DNA of 64,000 nt from Cryptomeria japonica. Lineage: Eukaryota > Streptophyta > Pinopsida > Cupressales > Cupressaceae. Positions within the stretch are counted from its first letter, which is position 1. Every line of letters begins with the position of its first letter. The stretch spans positions 67,561,546 to 67,625,545 of the forward strand of contig NC_081408.1 of the NCBI RefSeq assembly GCF_030272615.1. The letters are read 5' to 3'. Position numbers and translations under genes: made by a program. A model generated the notes under the pieces. The model made no database searches. It was not told the origin of the DNA and saw nothing but the letters and a program-made list of their open reading frames with translations. Below are positions 1 through 10,319 of the stretch, piece after piece.

Positions 1-411
1 TTTCCTTTATCTACAAGCCTATGAAAATTTTTATTTCCCCCTAGTAAAGACATTTCAAACTCATTTTTCATTTCATCTGTAAAATTGTTTCTCATGACAT
101 AATTACCTCCAAAAATAATATCATCAACAAATACTTCACTAACCAATATTTCATCTCCTTCAGATTTGAGATAAATATTACTATCATCACTTGTTCTTGC
201 AAGTCATATCTTCATCAGATGTGTATGAAGTCATTCATACCATGCTCTCGGTGCCTGCTTCAATCCATACAAAGCTTTATGCAATTTGCATACCATGTCT
301 TTCTCATCTATCAATGCATAGCCATCAAGCTTCTCTATGTATACCTCTTCTTCCAATATCCCATTCAAAAATGCAGACTTAACATCCATTTGGTGATATC
401 CTTGGTAATAC
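1..411 (-). pseudogene. Ty1/copia reverse transcriptase fragment
   Basis: Read on the minus strand, this stretch encodes the core of a copia-type reverse transcriptase. It has the MDVKSAFLNG motif (first catalytic Asp), then KALYGLKQAPRAWYE, and toward position 1 the FVDDIIFGGN active-site motif with two aspartates. The reading is broken between the blocks, and the gag, protease and integrase parts and both LTRs are missing from the window. Homology stops abruptly near 411, where LINE sequence begins, so the LINE probably inserted into, or lies beside, this older copia copy. The motifs are diagnostic; the exact junction is inferred. Confidence 0.85.
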
Positions 412-414
412 GAC

Positions 415-2013
415 ATGGAGGGAACAATGCAAGCAGAGGGGGGAAATTTGAATCCTAGAAATGGAGGGAACAACGAGGCTGGGTCCTCTAGTTCTGCTAC
501 CTCTGCAACTCAAGGACAAGTGATGGATGATGAGGATGGGAGACCGAATGGGGACCCACATCAACAGGACCCTCCTTCTGACCCCAAAAAGATGATAGAT
601 TCTCCAAAATTGGGTCCCGAGGTTGTGAAAGTTGACTCAAAAAAGACCACAAAGGTGAAGGCCCTCAAACCCTAGATTAGTCTTTTTGCAAATAAACAAA
701 ATAGAAAACCGACTGGAAAATCATCATTTCCCTTTGTGGAAGACATCTCTTATAGAAAAATGGGTAAACTTGCTATTGCAGTTCTAGATTTGGTTATCAA
801 TCATAGCATTTCTTTAATGGCTTTCTCTCTGGTGGGGAAGTTTGTTGGACCACGACCCAATATTGAGAATGTTAGGTCTTTTATTAAGATAAAATGAAAG
901 ATGAAAGGTCAGCTTGATGTTTCTACCTTGTTGAGAGGTTTTTTCATTTTTTCCTTCCCTTGTGGGGAAGATATAGAAGCAACATTAAGCAGTGGTCCTT
1001 GGATGTTTGGTAAATCTTCCCTATCTATGAGAAAATGGTCTCCTAATATGGAACTCAATGACTCTTTCTTTGAATCTCCTCTGGTCTGGGTAAGGCTACC
1101 TAGCTTGCCACTAGAATTCTAGGTTGAGGATGTTTTGTCAGGAATTGCAAACTCCTTTGGGGATCTTGTTGCGATAGATCCAATGATTGCAGCTTGAAAG
1201 AGGCTGGTTTATGCATGCATTTGTGTTAATATTTCATAGAAGATGGATCTTCCTAGTTCTATTGATATAAGTTCCAAACTTGGATTATGGGAATAGACAA
1301 TAGAGTTCGAGTCCCTCCCCTTTGTATGCTTTTCTTGTAAAATAGCTGGTCACTAGGCTAAGGCTTTCCTTAGTAACCCTAAAAAACATGTGATGGTTAA
1401 CAATCTCCATAAATAGGTTTGGAAAGAAAAGAATAATAATAAGGAAGTTAGTAAAGTGGAAGGAAGAAGTGGAATTCCTGGTAACATACTAGGCTTATCA
1501 AAAGGAGATAGAAAAGACCCTCTTAAGACTCCCCCATTGAAGGAAGATAAAAAGAATGAAATTAGTGAGTTTAAGATCAAAAAGGTCAATACTTTTGAGG
1601 CCCTACAGGCTCAGGAGGAAGAGAATGCTATCAGTGAAGAGATTCTTGAAGAAGGTGAGATTGAGAATGTCACTTAATCTCATCATGAGGCCCCTCAAGT
1701 TTCAGCAATAAAAAGAGATGAAGAGTGCCCAAATGATTTTGAAGGACATGAAATTAAATGTGGAAGGAAGAACAAGTTTGGATCGCCTAAGGTTAATCTA
1801 AATGTGTTATTCCAAAATATTGGAGTTGATACACCCACATCATCAGAAAAAAGAGGAGAACTATGGAATAACATGCAAGATGAGCCCAGAGATGAGCATG
1901 AGGGAGAAATAATAGGGAATGGAAAAAAGAAAAACAAGAAGGCAGGATGCCCTAATGGGGTGAAAACTAGGACCAGGTCCAAGGTTGATATTGGTGTCTC
2001 CAAATCTCCGTAG
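415..2013 (+). pseudogene. LINE ORF1 (gag-like, DUF4283-type) remnant
   Basis: The reading begins at an ATG at 415 with a Gly/Ser/Asn-rich leader. A block at about 901-1140 (SSGPWMFGKSSLSMRKW, then VWVRLPSLPLEF) matches the DUF4283 domain of plant LINE ORF1 proteins, which are thought to bind the element RNA. A basic, Lys/Glu-rich tail follows to about 2013. Stops at about 675, 1122, 1677 and 2013 and frame changes break it into at least four pieces, so no functional protein is expected. I see no clear CCHC zinc knuckle. The domain call rests on the tryptophan and proline pattern only. Confidence 0.65.
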
Positions 2014-2114
2014 GGACATAAAACCATGAAATGGCATAGGGATCAGGAGAGCAAGAAAAACATAGCTGATGGAAGGCAACAAACTATACAAGAATCCTGC
2101 CTCCCGGTTTCCAA

Positions 2115-5100
2115 ATGAAGGTAATCTCTTGGAATATCAGAGGCCTAAATGGTTTCAATAAACAGGATATATTATGGAATCTCATTCGAGACAATAAGTT
2201 GGATATTATCCTGGTTTAGGAAACCAAAATGAGTAAGGAGAAAGTGGAGATTTTAAACTTCTTTAAAAATGGAGGGGTTTGTGGTAGCAACTCTAACGGG
2301 GCATCTAGTGGGGTGGCTATTTTATGGAACAAAAAAACTATTTTAGGAGAAATGATTGATGAAGATGGTAACATTATATCCATGGAAGTTAAAAGAATCT
2401 ATAAAGGAAAGGAATGGGTGGTCACAAATATCTACACCCCTAATTCCAAATCTGCTAGGAGCAAATTTTGGGATAAAATCCAACAGAAAAGAAGATCTTT
2501 CCCTAAGACAAGCTGGTTGTTGATGGGAGATTTCAACACTCCTCTGCAAGGTACTGAAAAAATATGGAGGAACTCAAGCCCAACTGGACAGTAGATCTGA
2601 TTTAATGAACCTCATAAATGTCAATTCTCTTATTGATATGGACCTAACTGGAGCTTCTTACACCTAGTCTGATCACAGGGATGGTGAAGACCTCATTCAG
2701 GTCCCTTGTTACTAATGATTGGATTCTTTCTCATAGATGCTCCCTATCAATTTTCAATAGAATTGGTTCAGATCATCATCCCATTTCCTTTGTTGTTGAG
2801 TCCATTAAGAGTAAACAAAGCTTCCCTTTTTGGTTTGAAAAAATGTGGATTTCTCACCCCTCTCTTGAAAAATTCATTGCCAACTGGTGGAATATTGATG
2901 TGAATGGAATAGCCATGTATAAAGTTGCTAAAAAACTTAGAAACATCAAAGATAACATTAAGATATGGAACAAGAAGGTCTTTGGTGATATATTTGACTC
3001 AAAGAAAAAGTTGAAGGAGGAATTAGAACAAATCCAAAACTCTATACAGAAAGATGGCTATAAAAAGTATCCCAAAGCTAAGGAAGATGATGTATTAGTA
3101 AAACTTCACAACATCATCTCTAGGGAGGAAATCTATTGGAGGCAGAGATCTAGGGCTATTTGGCTAGAGATTGGGGACAGAAACACTAAATGTTTTCACA
3201 TTACCTCTTTGAAACATAAAGTTGTGAACAAAATTTCTAGATTAATTGCTGAGGACAAAATTCTTCTTAATGAGGATGATATTAGTGATGAAGCTGTTAG
3301 TTTCTTTTCTTAGCTCCTCACTAGTACCAAGGATATTGATTATACCCAACAATAAGATCTAGTTGAAAGCATCCCCAAGATTATTAATCCTAATCAGAAT
3401 AAGGCCCTTTCTACTATCCCCTCTGCTAGGGAAATTAAAAAAGTTGTCTTGTCCTTTCAAGGGGATAAGGCTTCGAGACCTGATGGCTTCCCTATTTTTT
3501 TTCTTGCAAGAATTTTGGCATATTGTGCGAAAAGACATAGTCAATGCAGTAAAAGAATTTTTTAGTTCAAGAAGAATCCTTAAGGAAATCAACTCCACTT
3601 TTATTGCCTTAATTCCTAAGGTGGCTGAGGTGGATTCAATGGGAAAATTTAGGCCAATAAGTCTATGTAACTCCTTCTATAAGATCATATCTAAAGTTTG
3701 ACTTCTAGAATTTTGGCTGTCCTCCCCTTCATCATCTCCAAGGAGCAAAAAGGTTTTGTTCATGGCAAGTAGATTTTGGACTCCATTGTTATTGTGCCTA
3801 AGAATATTCACTCCCTCAATGCTACCAATAAAGAAGGATTTTTGATAAAGTTGGATCTAGCAAAAGCTTATGATATAGTGGATTGGCAAGTTCTTTTTAG
3901 AATCATGGAGGCTTTTGGATTTGATGAGAAGATAACCAAAATTATCAAAGAGTTGATCTCCACTCCTATGTTTTTAATTCTCATTAATGGATCTCCTTCT
4001 AAATTATTCAAATCATCGAGGGGGCTCAGATAAGGAAATCCCATATCTCCTACTCTTTTCACCATCCTGGCAGAGAGCATGAGTAGACTGATCCAAAAAA
4101 TGAAAGTGAATAAAATTATCAAAGGTCTTCAACCTTCCTCTGCTAGTGTTTTTTGTTCTCACCAATAGTTTGTTGATGATACTATCTTAATGGGATATTC
4201 TTCTGTTGGGGAGGTTGCTGCCTTTAAAGGTGTTCTTAATTTTTATTCTTTGGCTACTGGCTAGCAAGTCAATTGGGACAAATCGGCTATATACTTCATG
4301 AACACTCCTATCATAAGACAATAGAGAATTGCTAAAATTATTGGGTGCAAGGTGGAAATGCTCCCCTCCACTTATCTAGATCTCCCATTGGGATTAGCTC
4401 CCCCAAACTCCTTCTAGAATATGTTAATAGACAAACTCAACAAAAAACTTGTTGGCTTGAAAGGATCCATTTTATCTTAGGTTGGAAAGTTGCAGCTTCT
4501 TCAAGCTACTCTCTAGAATCTCCCTGTATATGCTCTCAGTATATTTGGTATCCTGGCTAAATTTGATGAAGCCTTAGAAAGGATCCATAAGAGATTTCTC
4601 TAGTCAGGGGTTGAAGAAAAAAAAAAACTATCCTTGGTTGCTTGGGACAAAGTGTGTAAACCAAAGAGAATAGGAGGGCTTGGTATTAAAGCTCTAAAAA
4701 CTTAATAAATCTCTCCTTGCTAAACAAATATGGAGAGCTTATGACACTAAGAAAGATTGGAACCAGATCTAGTTTGACAAATATATTCAGAATCAACCTC
4801 TCTAGGATCTCAACTCTGAAGACATCCATGTTGGGTCCTTCATTTGGAATAGTATTTTCAAATCCATAAAAGCGACCAAAATTGGAGCTGGATGGGTCCT
4901 TGGAAAAGGTGACAAAATAAGGTTCTGGGAGGATCCTTGGATGAACAATGAACCTCTCTTTGACTAGGGAAATAGTCAATTTATTAAGGAATGTAAAAAG
5001 AGGTTTGGATCTATGGTGTGTGACTACTGGATGGAGAACAAATGGGTTAGGCTTGATGTTATATATGTTGGATTTTCCCTGCTCTAGTAGGAGCTTCTGT

Positions 5101-6391
5101 CCTTTTCTATTAACAAATATTATGATGATGTTTTCTTCTCGAAGAGTAATCCAAGGGGTGAATTTACGGTTGCTTCTTCCTACAAAAACAACTTCACTCA
5201 GATCAGTAACCCTATATAGGGTAAAGTTTGGAACAAAATTCTTATCCCTAAAGTCAATATGTTCCTTTGGCTTGCTACTCCCAATAGGATCCTTACTATT
5301 GACAACTTGGTCCGAAGAGGTTTTATGTTCCCTAACAAGTGTGAGCTATGCCAGATAGAGGAAGAATCAGTTGATCATTTGTTTATCCATTGTTCCTTCA
5401 CTTGAAAAATCTGGAGTAAGTTTTGGGTGAATTGGAAAGTTGATTGGGTCATGCACAAGAGTCTCAAGGAAATTATTTGGCAATGGACCTTCCCCACCAA
5501 ATTTCCTCTTATCAAGAACCTTTGGTCCCTGATCCTCCCCATGACTTGCTGGGGAATTTGGAAAGAGAGAAATAATAGAATATTTAAGGAAGCTAAGTGC
5601 ACCTCTCAGGTGGTCTTTGAAAAAGTTTGCAGGCTATAAAAGAAAACATAAATATTCCTCACAGGAACAATAAATAATAGTTTTTTACTGATATAAATGA
5701 AATTGAAAAATGCATTCTTACTGAATGAAATTGAAAAAGGCATTCTTACTGAATGGAATTAATCCACAAATTTTTCAAATCTGACAATAAGACAAGGAGA
5801 GATAATATTGTTTGGCGATTTCCTGATCATGAATGGATAAAGGTGAATTTTGATGGGGCGGCTAAAGGCAACCCTGGGAAGTCTGGTGGTGGAGGAGTCA
5901 TCAGAAATGCTCAAGGTGTCTGTATTGCTGCTATTGCTTCTCCTTTTGGGTTCCAAAATAATCATGTGGCTGAAGCTCAGGCTGTGCTAAAAAGCCTCCA
6001 GCTTGCTCAGGGATTCAAATTTTAAAAAAATTGGCTAGAAGGGAACTCCCTCAACATCATCCAAGCTCTTAAAGGTACTAGTTCTTTATCTTGGAATATT
6101 ACTAATTTAGTTGAAAGTGCTAAAAAGTTATTAAATGACTATGATAGTATTCTCATAACTCACAATCTAAGGGAAAGCAATAAGGTTGCTGACCTTTTAG
6201 CAAATGAAGGGGTCAATTTAGAGGTGGAGGTTAAATATATCGGAGATACCCATTGTAAAAGGGATGTTAAAAAGCAATTATTATTTGATCACATCAATGG
6301 GTCAATTCAAAATCATGATTATCTTTTGGGGTCCAGAAATCAAAGACAGAGTTTGGGGGCAAATGAATTGTCAGTTAATGATTGCTATTAG
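2115..6391 (+). pseudogene. LINE ORF2: endonuclease - reverse transcriptase - RNase H
   Basis: ORF2 starts at ATG 2115 with the endonuclease opening WNIRGL. It continues with ETK (catalytic Glu), GDFN near 2530 and SDHHP near 2770. The reverse transcriptase follows: FRPISLCN near 3650, DLAKAYDIVDW near 3855 and the FVDD active site near 4170. A zinc-binding RT-associated domain with the pattern CELCQ..HLFIHC lies at about 5220-5410. A type-I RNase H begins with FDGAAKGNPGKSGGGGVIRN near 5850 and ends at the TAG at 6391. At least five frame changes and many stops occur, including a TAG at about 2217 where QETK is expected. The catalytic motifs survive as text but the gene is dead. Confidence 0.85.
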
Positions 6392-6411
6392 GCATCGGTT
6401 TTATGATCATA

Positions 6412-7468
6412 TGTGTTATGGGGATTATAATAATAAGTATTAGTGTGTGTGTGAAAAGTGGACCTGTATCTGTATCTGCAATACACAACACTTCAATTAA
6501 GTCATTACATGTATGGTTAGACAGATGTAAGCATGAATATGAAAACCATAACAAATCGACCCATTTCCTTCTAAAAGATGCGAGTATAAGATTTCTCTCA
6601 GATTATAAGCAATACTAGTGACTATATGACACCAAGACAAAGGATTTAATCTATATGAGCATGATATTAGCTAGATGGATGCAAGATTAATCTAACAAGA
6701 TTTAAGCAATAAATGAGATAAATGATCTAAATATGTATGCAATATATCAATGAACTTAGAGTAAAAACAGTATAATAACAATATATTCTCCAGGATTTTT
6801 GAATGAGAGATGAGAGCTTGAATTTATAGAAAATTCAGAAAGAAACCAAAGGCTGAGATCAAATGATGATGAGCGGTCAAGATTTTCCAAGAAGAAGCAC
6901 AATCCATGTGAATTGATGTGATTGGATGCTTTTCTCAGATTTAAAGGAAATTGAACTAAAATTAAGATAAAATCAAGAAAAAAATGATGTATTCTCTATT
7001 TCATTCAATTTTGAGATTTAATTGTTTTAATTGTTTTCTTTCAGATTATCTGTCAGTTTTAATTTGTTTTTTCAAGATTATCTCCAATTGATTTCTTTTC
7101 TCAAATTTTTAATTTTTCTTTATCAATTAATTCCTTTTTTTGATTTATTTCCTTTTTTGAAGATTTGTGCTCATAATTTCCAATTCCTCTTTTTGATGAT
7201 TTAATGGCAAAATGATTTATTTAAATAAATATGCTAGGATATTTAATAAAATAAATAAGATAATTGTTTAAAATGATTTAATTGGAATGATCAATTAATT
7301 AAATAAATATTTAATTAATATTGAGTGATTAATTTTGCCATGTGACATTGATGATTTAAGAAATTAATTGTGTGCTCAAGATTGATTTAATTGCCTTTGG
7401 TTAGGACCTTGGTGACATTGTCAAGATCAGGGGCTCATGGTTTAGATGAAAATTTTTAGGGTATTACA
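6412..7468 (-). repeat. 3' LTR of Gypsy element G2
   Basis: On the minus strand this begins TGTAATACCC at 7468, directly after a polypurine tract, and ends near TG at 6412 in plus coordinates (CA on the minus strand). It is AT-rich and contains repeated AATTAAATAAAT-type dyads like those in the G1 LTR. The rest of G2 lies past the CACTA insertion, at 51854-59675. The left boundary is inferred from the terminal dinucleotide and resemblance to the G1 LTR end. No target duplication was found. Confidence 0.6.
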
Positions 7469-7482
7469 TTTGCCCCTCTTTG
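7469..7482 (-). other. Polypurine tract of G2
   Basis: The minus strand reads CAAAGAGGGGCAAA immediately before the LTR start TGTAATACCC. G1 has the same tract, CAAAGAGGGGCAAAA, immediately before its 3' LTR at 46576. This is the plus-strand priming site for reverse transcription. The match supports both the LTR boundary and the kinship of G1 and G2. Confidence 0.8.
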
Positions 7483-7586
7483 AATTAATGTGCGAGCAAC
7501 ACATTGGTTGAAAGAAAATTTGATTTCTAGGAAATACCAGTTCTGAACTTGATTGATCACAAACTAGATGAAAAGTGAGGTATTTA
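7483..7586 (-). other. G2 3' untranslated stretch, left of the CACTA insertion
   Basis: This short non-coding stretch contains the phrase GAACTTGATTGATCA. The same phrase occurs in the right flank of the CACTA element, near 51955 and 52036. That continuity shows the two flanks were once joined within the G2 3' UTR. Confidence 0.65.
7584..7586. repeat. TTA target-site duplication, left
   Basis: TTA directly precedes CACTA at 7587. The same trinucleotide directly follows TAGTG at 51848-51850. Three-base duplications are the hallmark of CACTA-superfamily insertion. Confidence 0.75.
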
Positions 7587-7615
7587 CACTAATACATTTG
7601 GACTAGATTTTTGGC
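7587..7615 (+). repeat. CACTA left terminal inverted repeat
   Basis: It starts CACTAATACATTTGGA and pairs with the right end at 51821-51850 over the first 16 bases with two mismatches. It would be the transposase cleavage end. Confidence 0.75.
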
Positions 7616-7654
7616 TAAGGTTTCCAACAGAGAAGGTATATTGTGGCTAAATTT

Positions 7655-7810
7655 GATTTTTTTTGAAAAAATGCCCACATTCATCGTAATTCCGATAGAA
7701 ATTACCCATTTGGTTTCGATGAAGAAGGCATTAGCAATCAGAATTTTCTTTTTTCAAAAAAGTGCTCGAGTTCATCGTAATTCTGATGACAACGGCCATT
7801 ACAAAATAAA
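7655..7810 (+). repeat. CACTA left subterminal repeats
   Basis: Two diverged copies of a block hold a T-run/A-run followed by TTCATCGTAATTC(C/T)GAT (about 7655-7740 and 7745-7800). A related inverted block lies near the right end at about 51615-51660. Subterminal repeats are the known binding sites of the regulatory transposon protein in CACTA elements; that role here is inferred. Confidence 0.55.
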
Positions 7811-8028
7811 AAAAGTGGCAGGGAATTGATTTGTGAATTGCAATCCCACATAGGCATCCGTGGTGACTTCAACCCCCAAGAACATCAAACCCGCATTGAA
7901 GGCAATCCCACATAGGAGGTAGATTCAAATTGCCCTAGTTTTTAATTTCATGTTGCAAAAAATATACATGTGGTGGTTAATTGTCCTAGATTAATCTCGT
8001 AAAACCATAGAACTGTGATTCAGGAGTG

Positions 8029-8800
8029 AGTGTTCAATTTTGTATCAGCAATCCCTTCCTCTTGTATATGCGTGTATTGATTGTTCACATGAGATCGCAT
8101 CTCTTTGCGGTATCATATCAAACAATTCATGAGCCTTGTCCATGTTTCCACATTTTGCATTCATGTCAAGCAGGGCATTTGCAAGTACAACACCTAACAA
8201 AATTCCTCTATCTATTATGCTTTGATAGATGTCCATACCCTATTCCAAATCTCCCATTTTTGCACAGGCAGGGAGGATGCTGGAAAAGGTTGTGGAATTT
8301 GGCTTTATGCCTTCCAATTTCATTTGCTTGAAAATGTCTAAAGCCTTTTTGACAAATCCATTTTGTGCATATCCAACAATCGTTGCAGTCCATGAGACAA
8401 CATTTCTTTCAGGAATTCTATCAAATAGTTGACGTGCCTTGTCTATGCTTCCACATTTTGTATACATGTCTACCAAGGTAGTTACAACTACAACATCTGA
8501 CAAAATTTCTCTATCCTTTATGCTTCAATGAATGTCCATACCTTATTCCAAATCTCCTATTTTGGCACAGGCAGGGAGGATAGTAGCAATGTTCATGGAA
8601 TTTGGCTTTACACCTGCCGATTGCATTTGCTTGAAAGTTTCTAAAGCCTTCTCAACAAATCCATATTGTGCAGTTGCAACTACATCTGAGAAAATTCCTC
8701 TATCTTTTATGCTTTGATGGATGTCCATACCCTATTCCAAAGCTCCCATTTTGGCACAGGCTGGGAGTAGGTTGGCAAACGTAACTAAAGAAATGCAATG
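8029..8800 (-). pseudogene. PLS-class pentatricopeptide repeat (PPR) gene fragment
   Basis: Minus-strand reading gives successive PPR units. Examples are TLVDMYTKCGSIDKARQLFD, then RIPERNVVSWTATIVGYAQN, then a P-type unit ending ILPACAKMGDLE, followed by GMDIYQSIIDRG. The phrase LPACAK.G.LE then GMDIHQSI recurs three times, the later copies being partly deleted. PPR proteins bind organellar RNA and direct its processing or editing; this piece has no start, no signal peptide and no C-terminal E or DYW domain. Stops lie at the junctions, as in LE*GMDI where a glutamine is usual. It lies about 440 bp inside the CACTA terminus, so a captured gene piece is the simplest reading. Confidence 0.85.
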
Positions 8801-10319
8801 ATCAGCTCCAAAGACATCAAACCACTACTAACAAAACCGAGAGTCTAAAATATGATAGGGAATAGTGTGAGTTGTCCTGAAATAAAATATTTTATTTTCA
8901 ATTTCAACTAAAACATAATTACTCAACCATTTAATGTTATTAATAAGTGCTTAATTTATGAAAGAGATAAATGGTTGGCCACAAGTAGATGAGTTACTAA
9001 ATGCACACAAATAAGTGAATTTGATATTCAAAACTATCTACAATGAATTCAATTCTTGTCCATTAGTCATTTATGTTTGCAATAAGCATCTCTCTTTGTT
9101 TTTCTTAATCTTTATTCATAGTTATGTGCATATTTCACATTCTATAATTAGGATATCAATTGTTATGGCTGGACACTAGCATGATGTTTGTGTTGTGGTA
9201 TAGATGCATAGAAACATAATTATGGGATTGTTATATTATAGAGATCATAAATCTAGATATCACATATTAGTTCTAGCTCTTCTTGGATTGAGTCTAAAGT
9301 TGACATATAGTCATAAAGCCATTATTAGCAGATCTATCCATTTCTAGTAAAGACAATTGAGAAAGTCATTTTGATATTGAGAGTTTCTTATCTGTTAAAC
9401 TATTGATCATTATTAAGCCATAATATTTAGGTCTATTTATCTCTCTTGAAAAACCTCTATAAGTGTCCTAGATTGTCCCTACTACTCACTCTTCAATTTA
9501 GAAAAATGGAGTTCTAAAGATTTGTTGCACAAGATGGTGTTGAACGTATCAACAAGGCTAGCATGGAAGGCATGTTCAAGCTTCCACTTGTACAACTTAC
9601 AACAATTGATTTGTTGGTAGAAGAAATTCTTGAAATAGGGATACAATCGAAAGACAAGTAAGTACATACAAACCTCCTCAGTTGAAAGTAAAATCTATGT
9701 ATAAAAAGAGTACATTGAATCCCAATCCATAAACACAATAGAGATACCAATGGAGACTTAATTGGATGTAGCATGTCACACCAAAGTTGTTAGAGTATGC
9801 TAAGCTAGTACATAATGTTTCGTAAATCCACATTAGTATTTTACCCAGATCATTATCTACCAAAACTAACTATAGTAATCCTTTTGAGGATTAATTTCAT
9901 GGTCCTAGATCTTCATTTAGTTCCACTTCTTGTTGGAGAAAAGAACAGTTATTTCTTGAGGTAGATGAATATCCCATCAACAAAGGACAAGACCATTTCT
10001 AGAATATAACAAATTCTACTCCAACAAAAGATCATGGGGGTTTCACTAAAGCTATTGAATAAGAGATAGACTTCTACTGCTGCATTAAAAGCATTGGCAT
10101 GTTTTTCATTTATTGATGTAAACTCTCTGTGATGCCACCACAACCAACAAAGGTGTAAAAATTTGTTTGCAATGCATGGATTTTTAGGATTGTCCTTTGA
10201 GAAAATAAAAGTAAAGTATGGAAGCAGGATCTGCCAGCTCCTGAGGGAAAGACCATGGCAGACAATAATTTCTATTTTCTTGCCTATGAAGAAAGACCAT
10301 GTCAAACAATATCAACGAA
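8801..10319. other. CACTA non-coding left arm, no gene recognised
   Basis: This AT-rich stretch has only short open frames and no recognisable protein motif on either strand. It separates the PPR fragment from the transposase gene. Unrelated older insertions cannot be excluded. Confidence 0.4.

Larger units (their letters stand above)
412..6411 (+). mobile_element. Decayed L1-type LINE (non-LTR retrotransposon)
   Basis: This is a nearly full-length plant LINE. ORF1 is followed by an ORF2 with an apurinic-type endonuclease, reverse transcriptase, zf-RVT domain and a C-terminal RNase H. There are no LTRs. Several frameshifts and stops mark it as dead. No poly(A) tail or target-site duplication could be identified, because the 3' end runs directly into the LTR of the G2 Gypsy element near 6412. 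It is among the oldest layers of the nest, since G2 lies against or within its 3' flank. Confidence 0.85.

Noticed and set aside
9949-10305. 118-residue minus-strand frame
   Set aside because: No recognisable motif and no partner feature; length is within chance for this composition.
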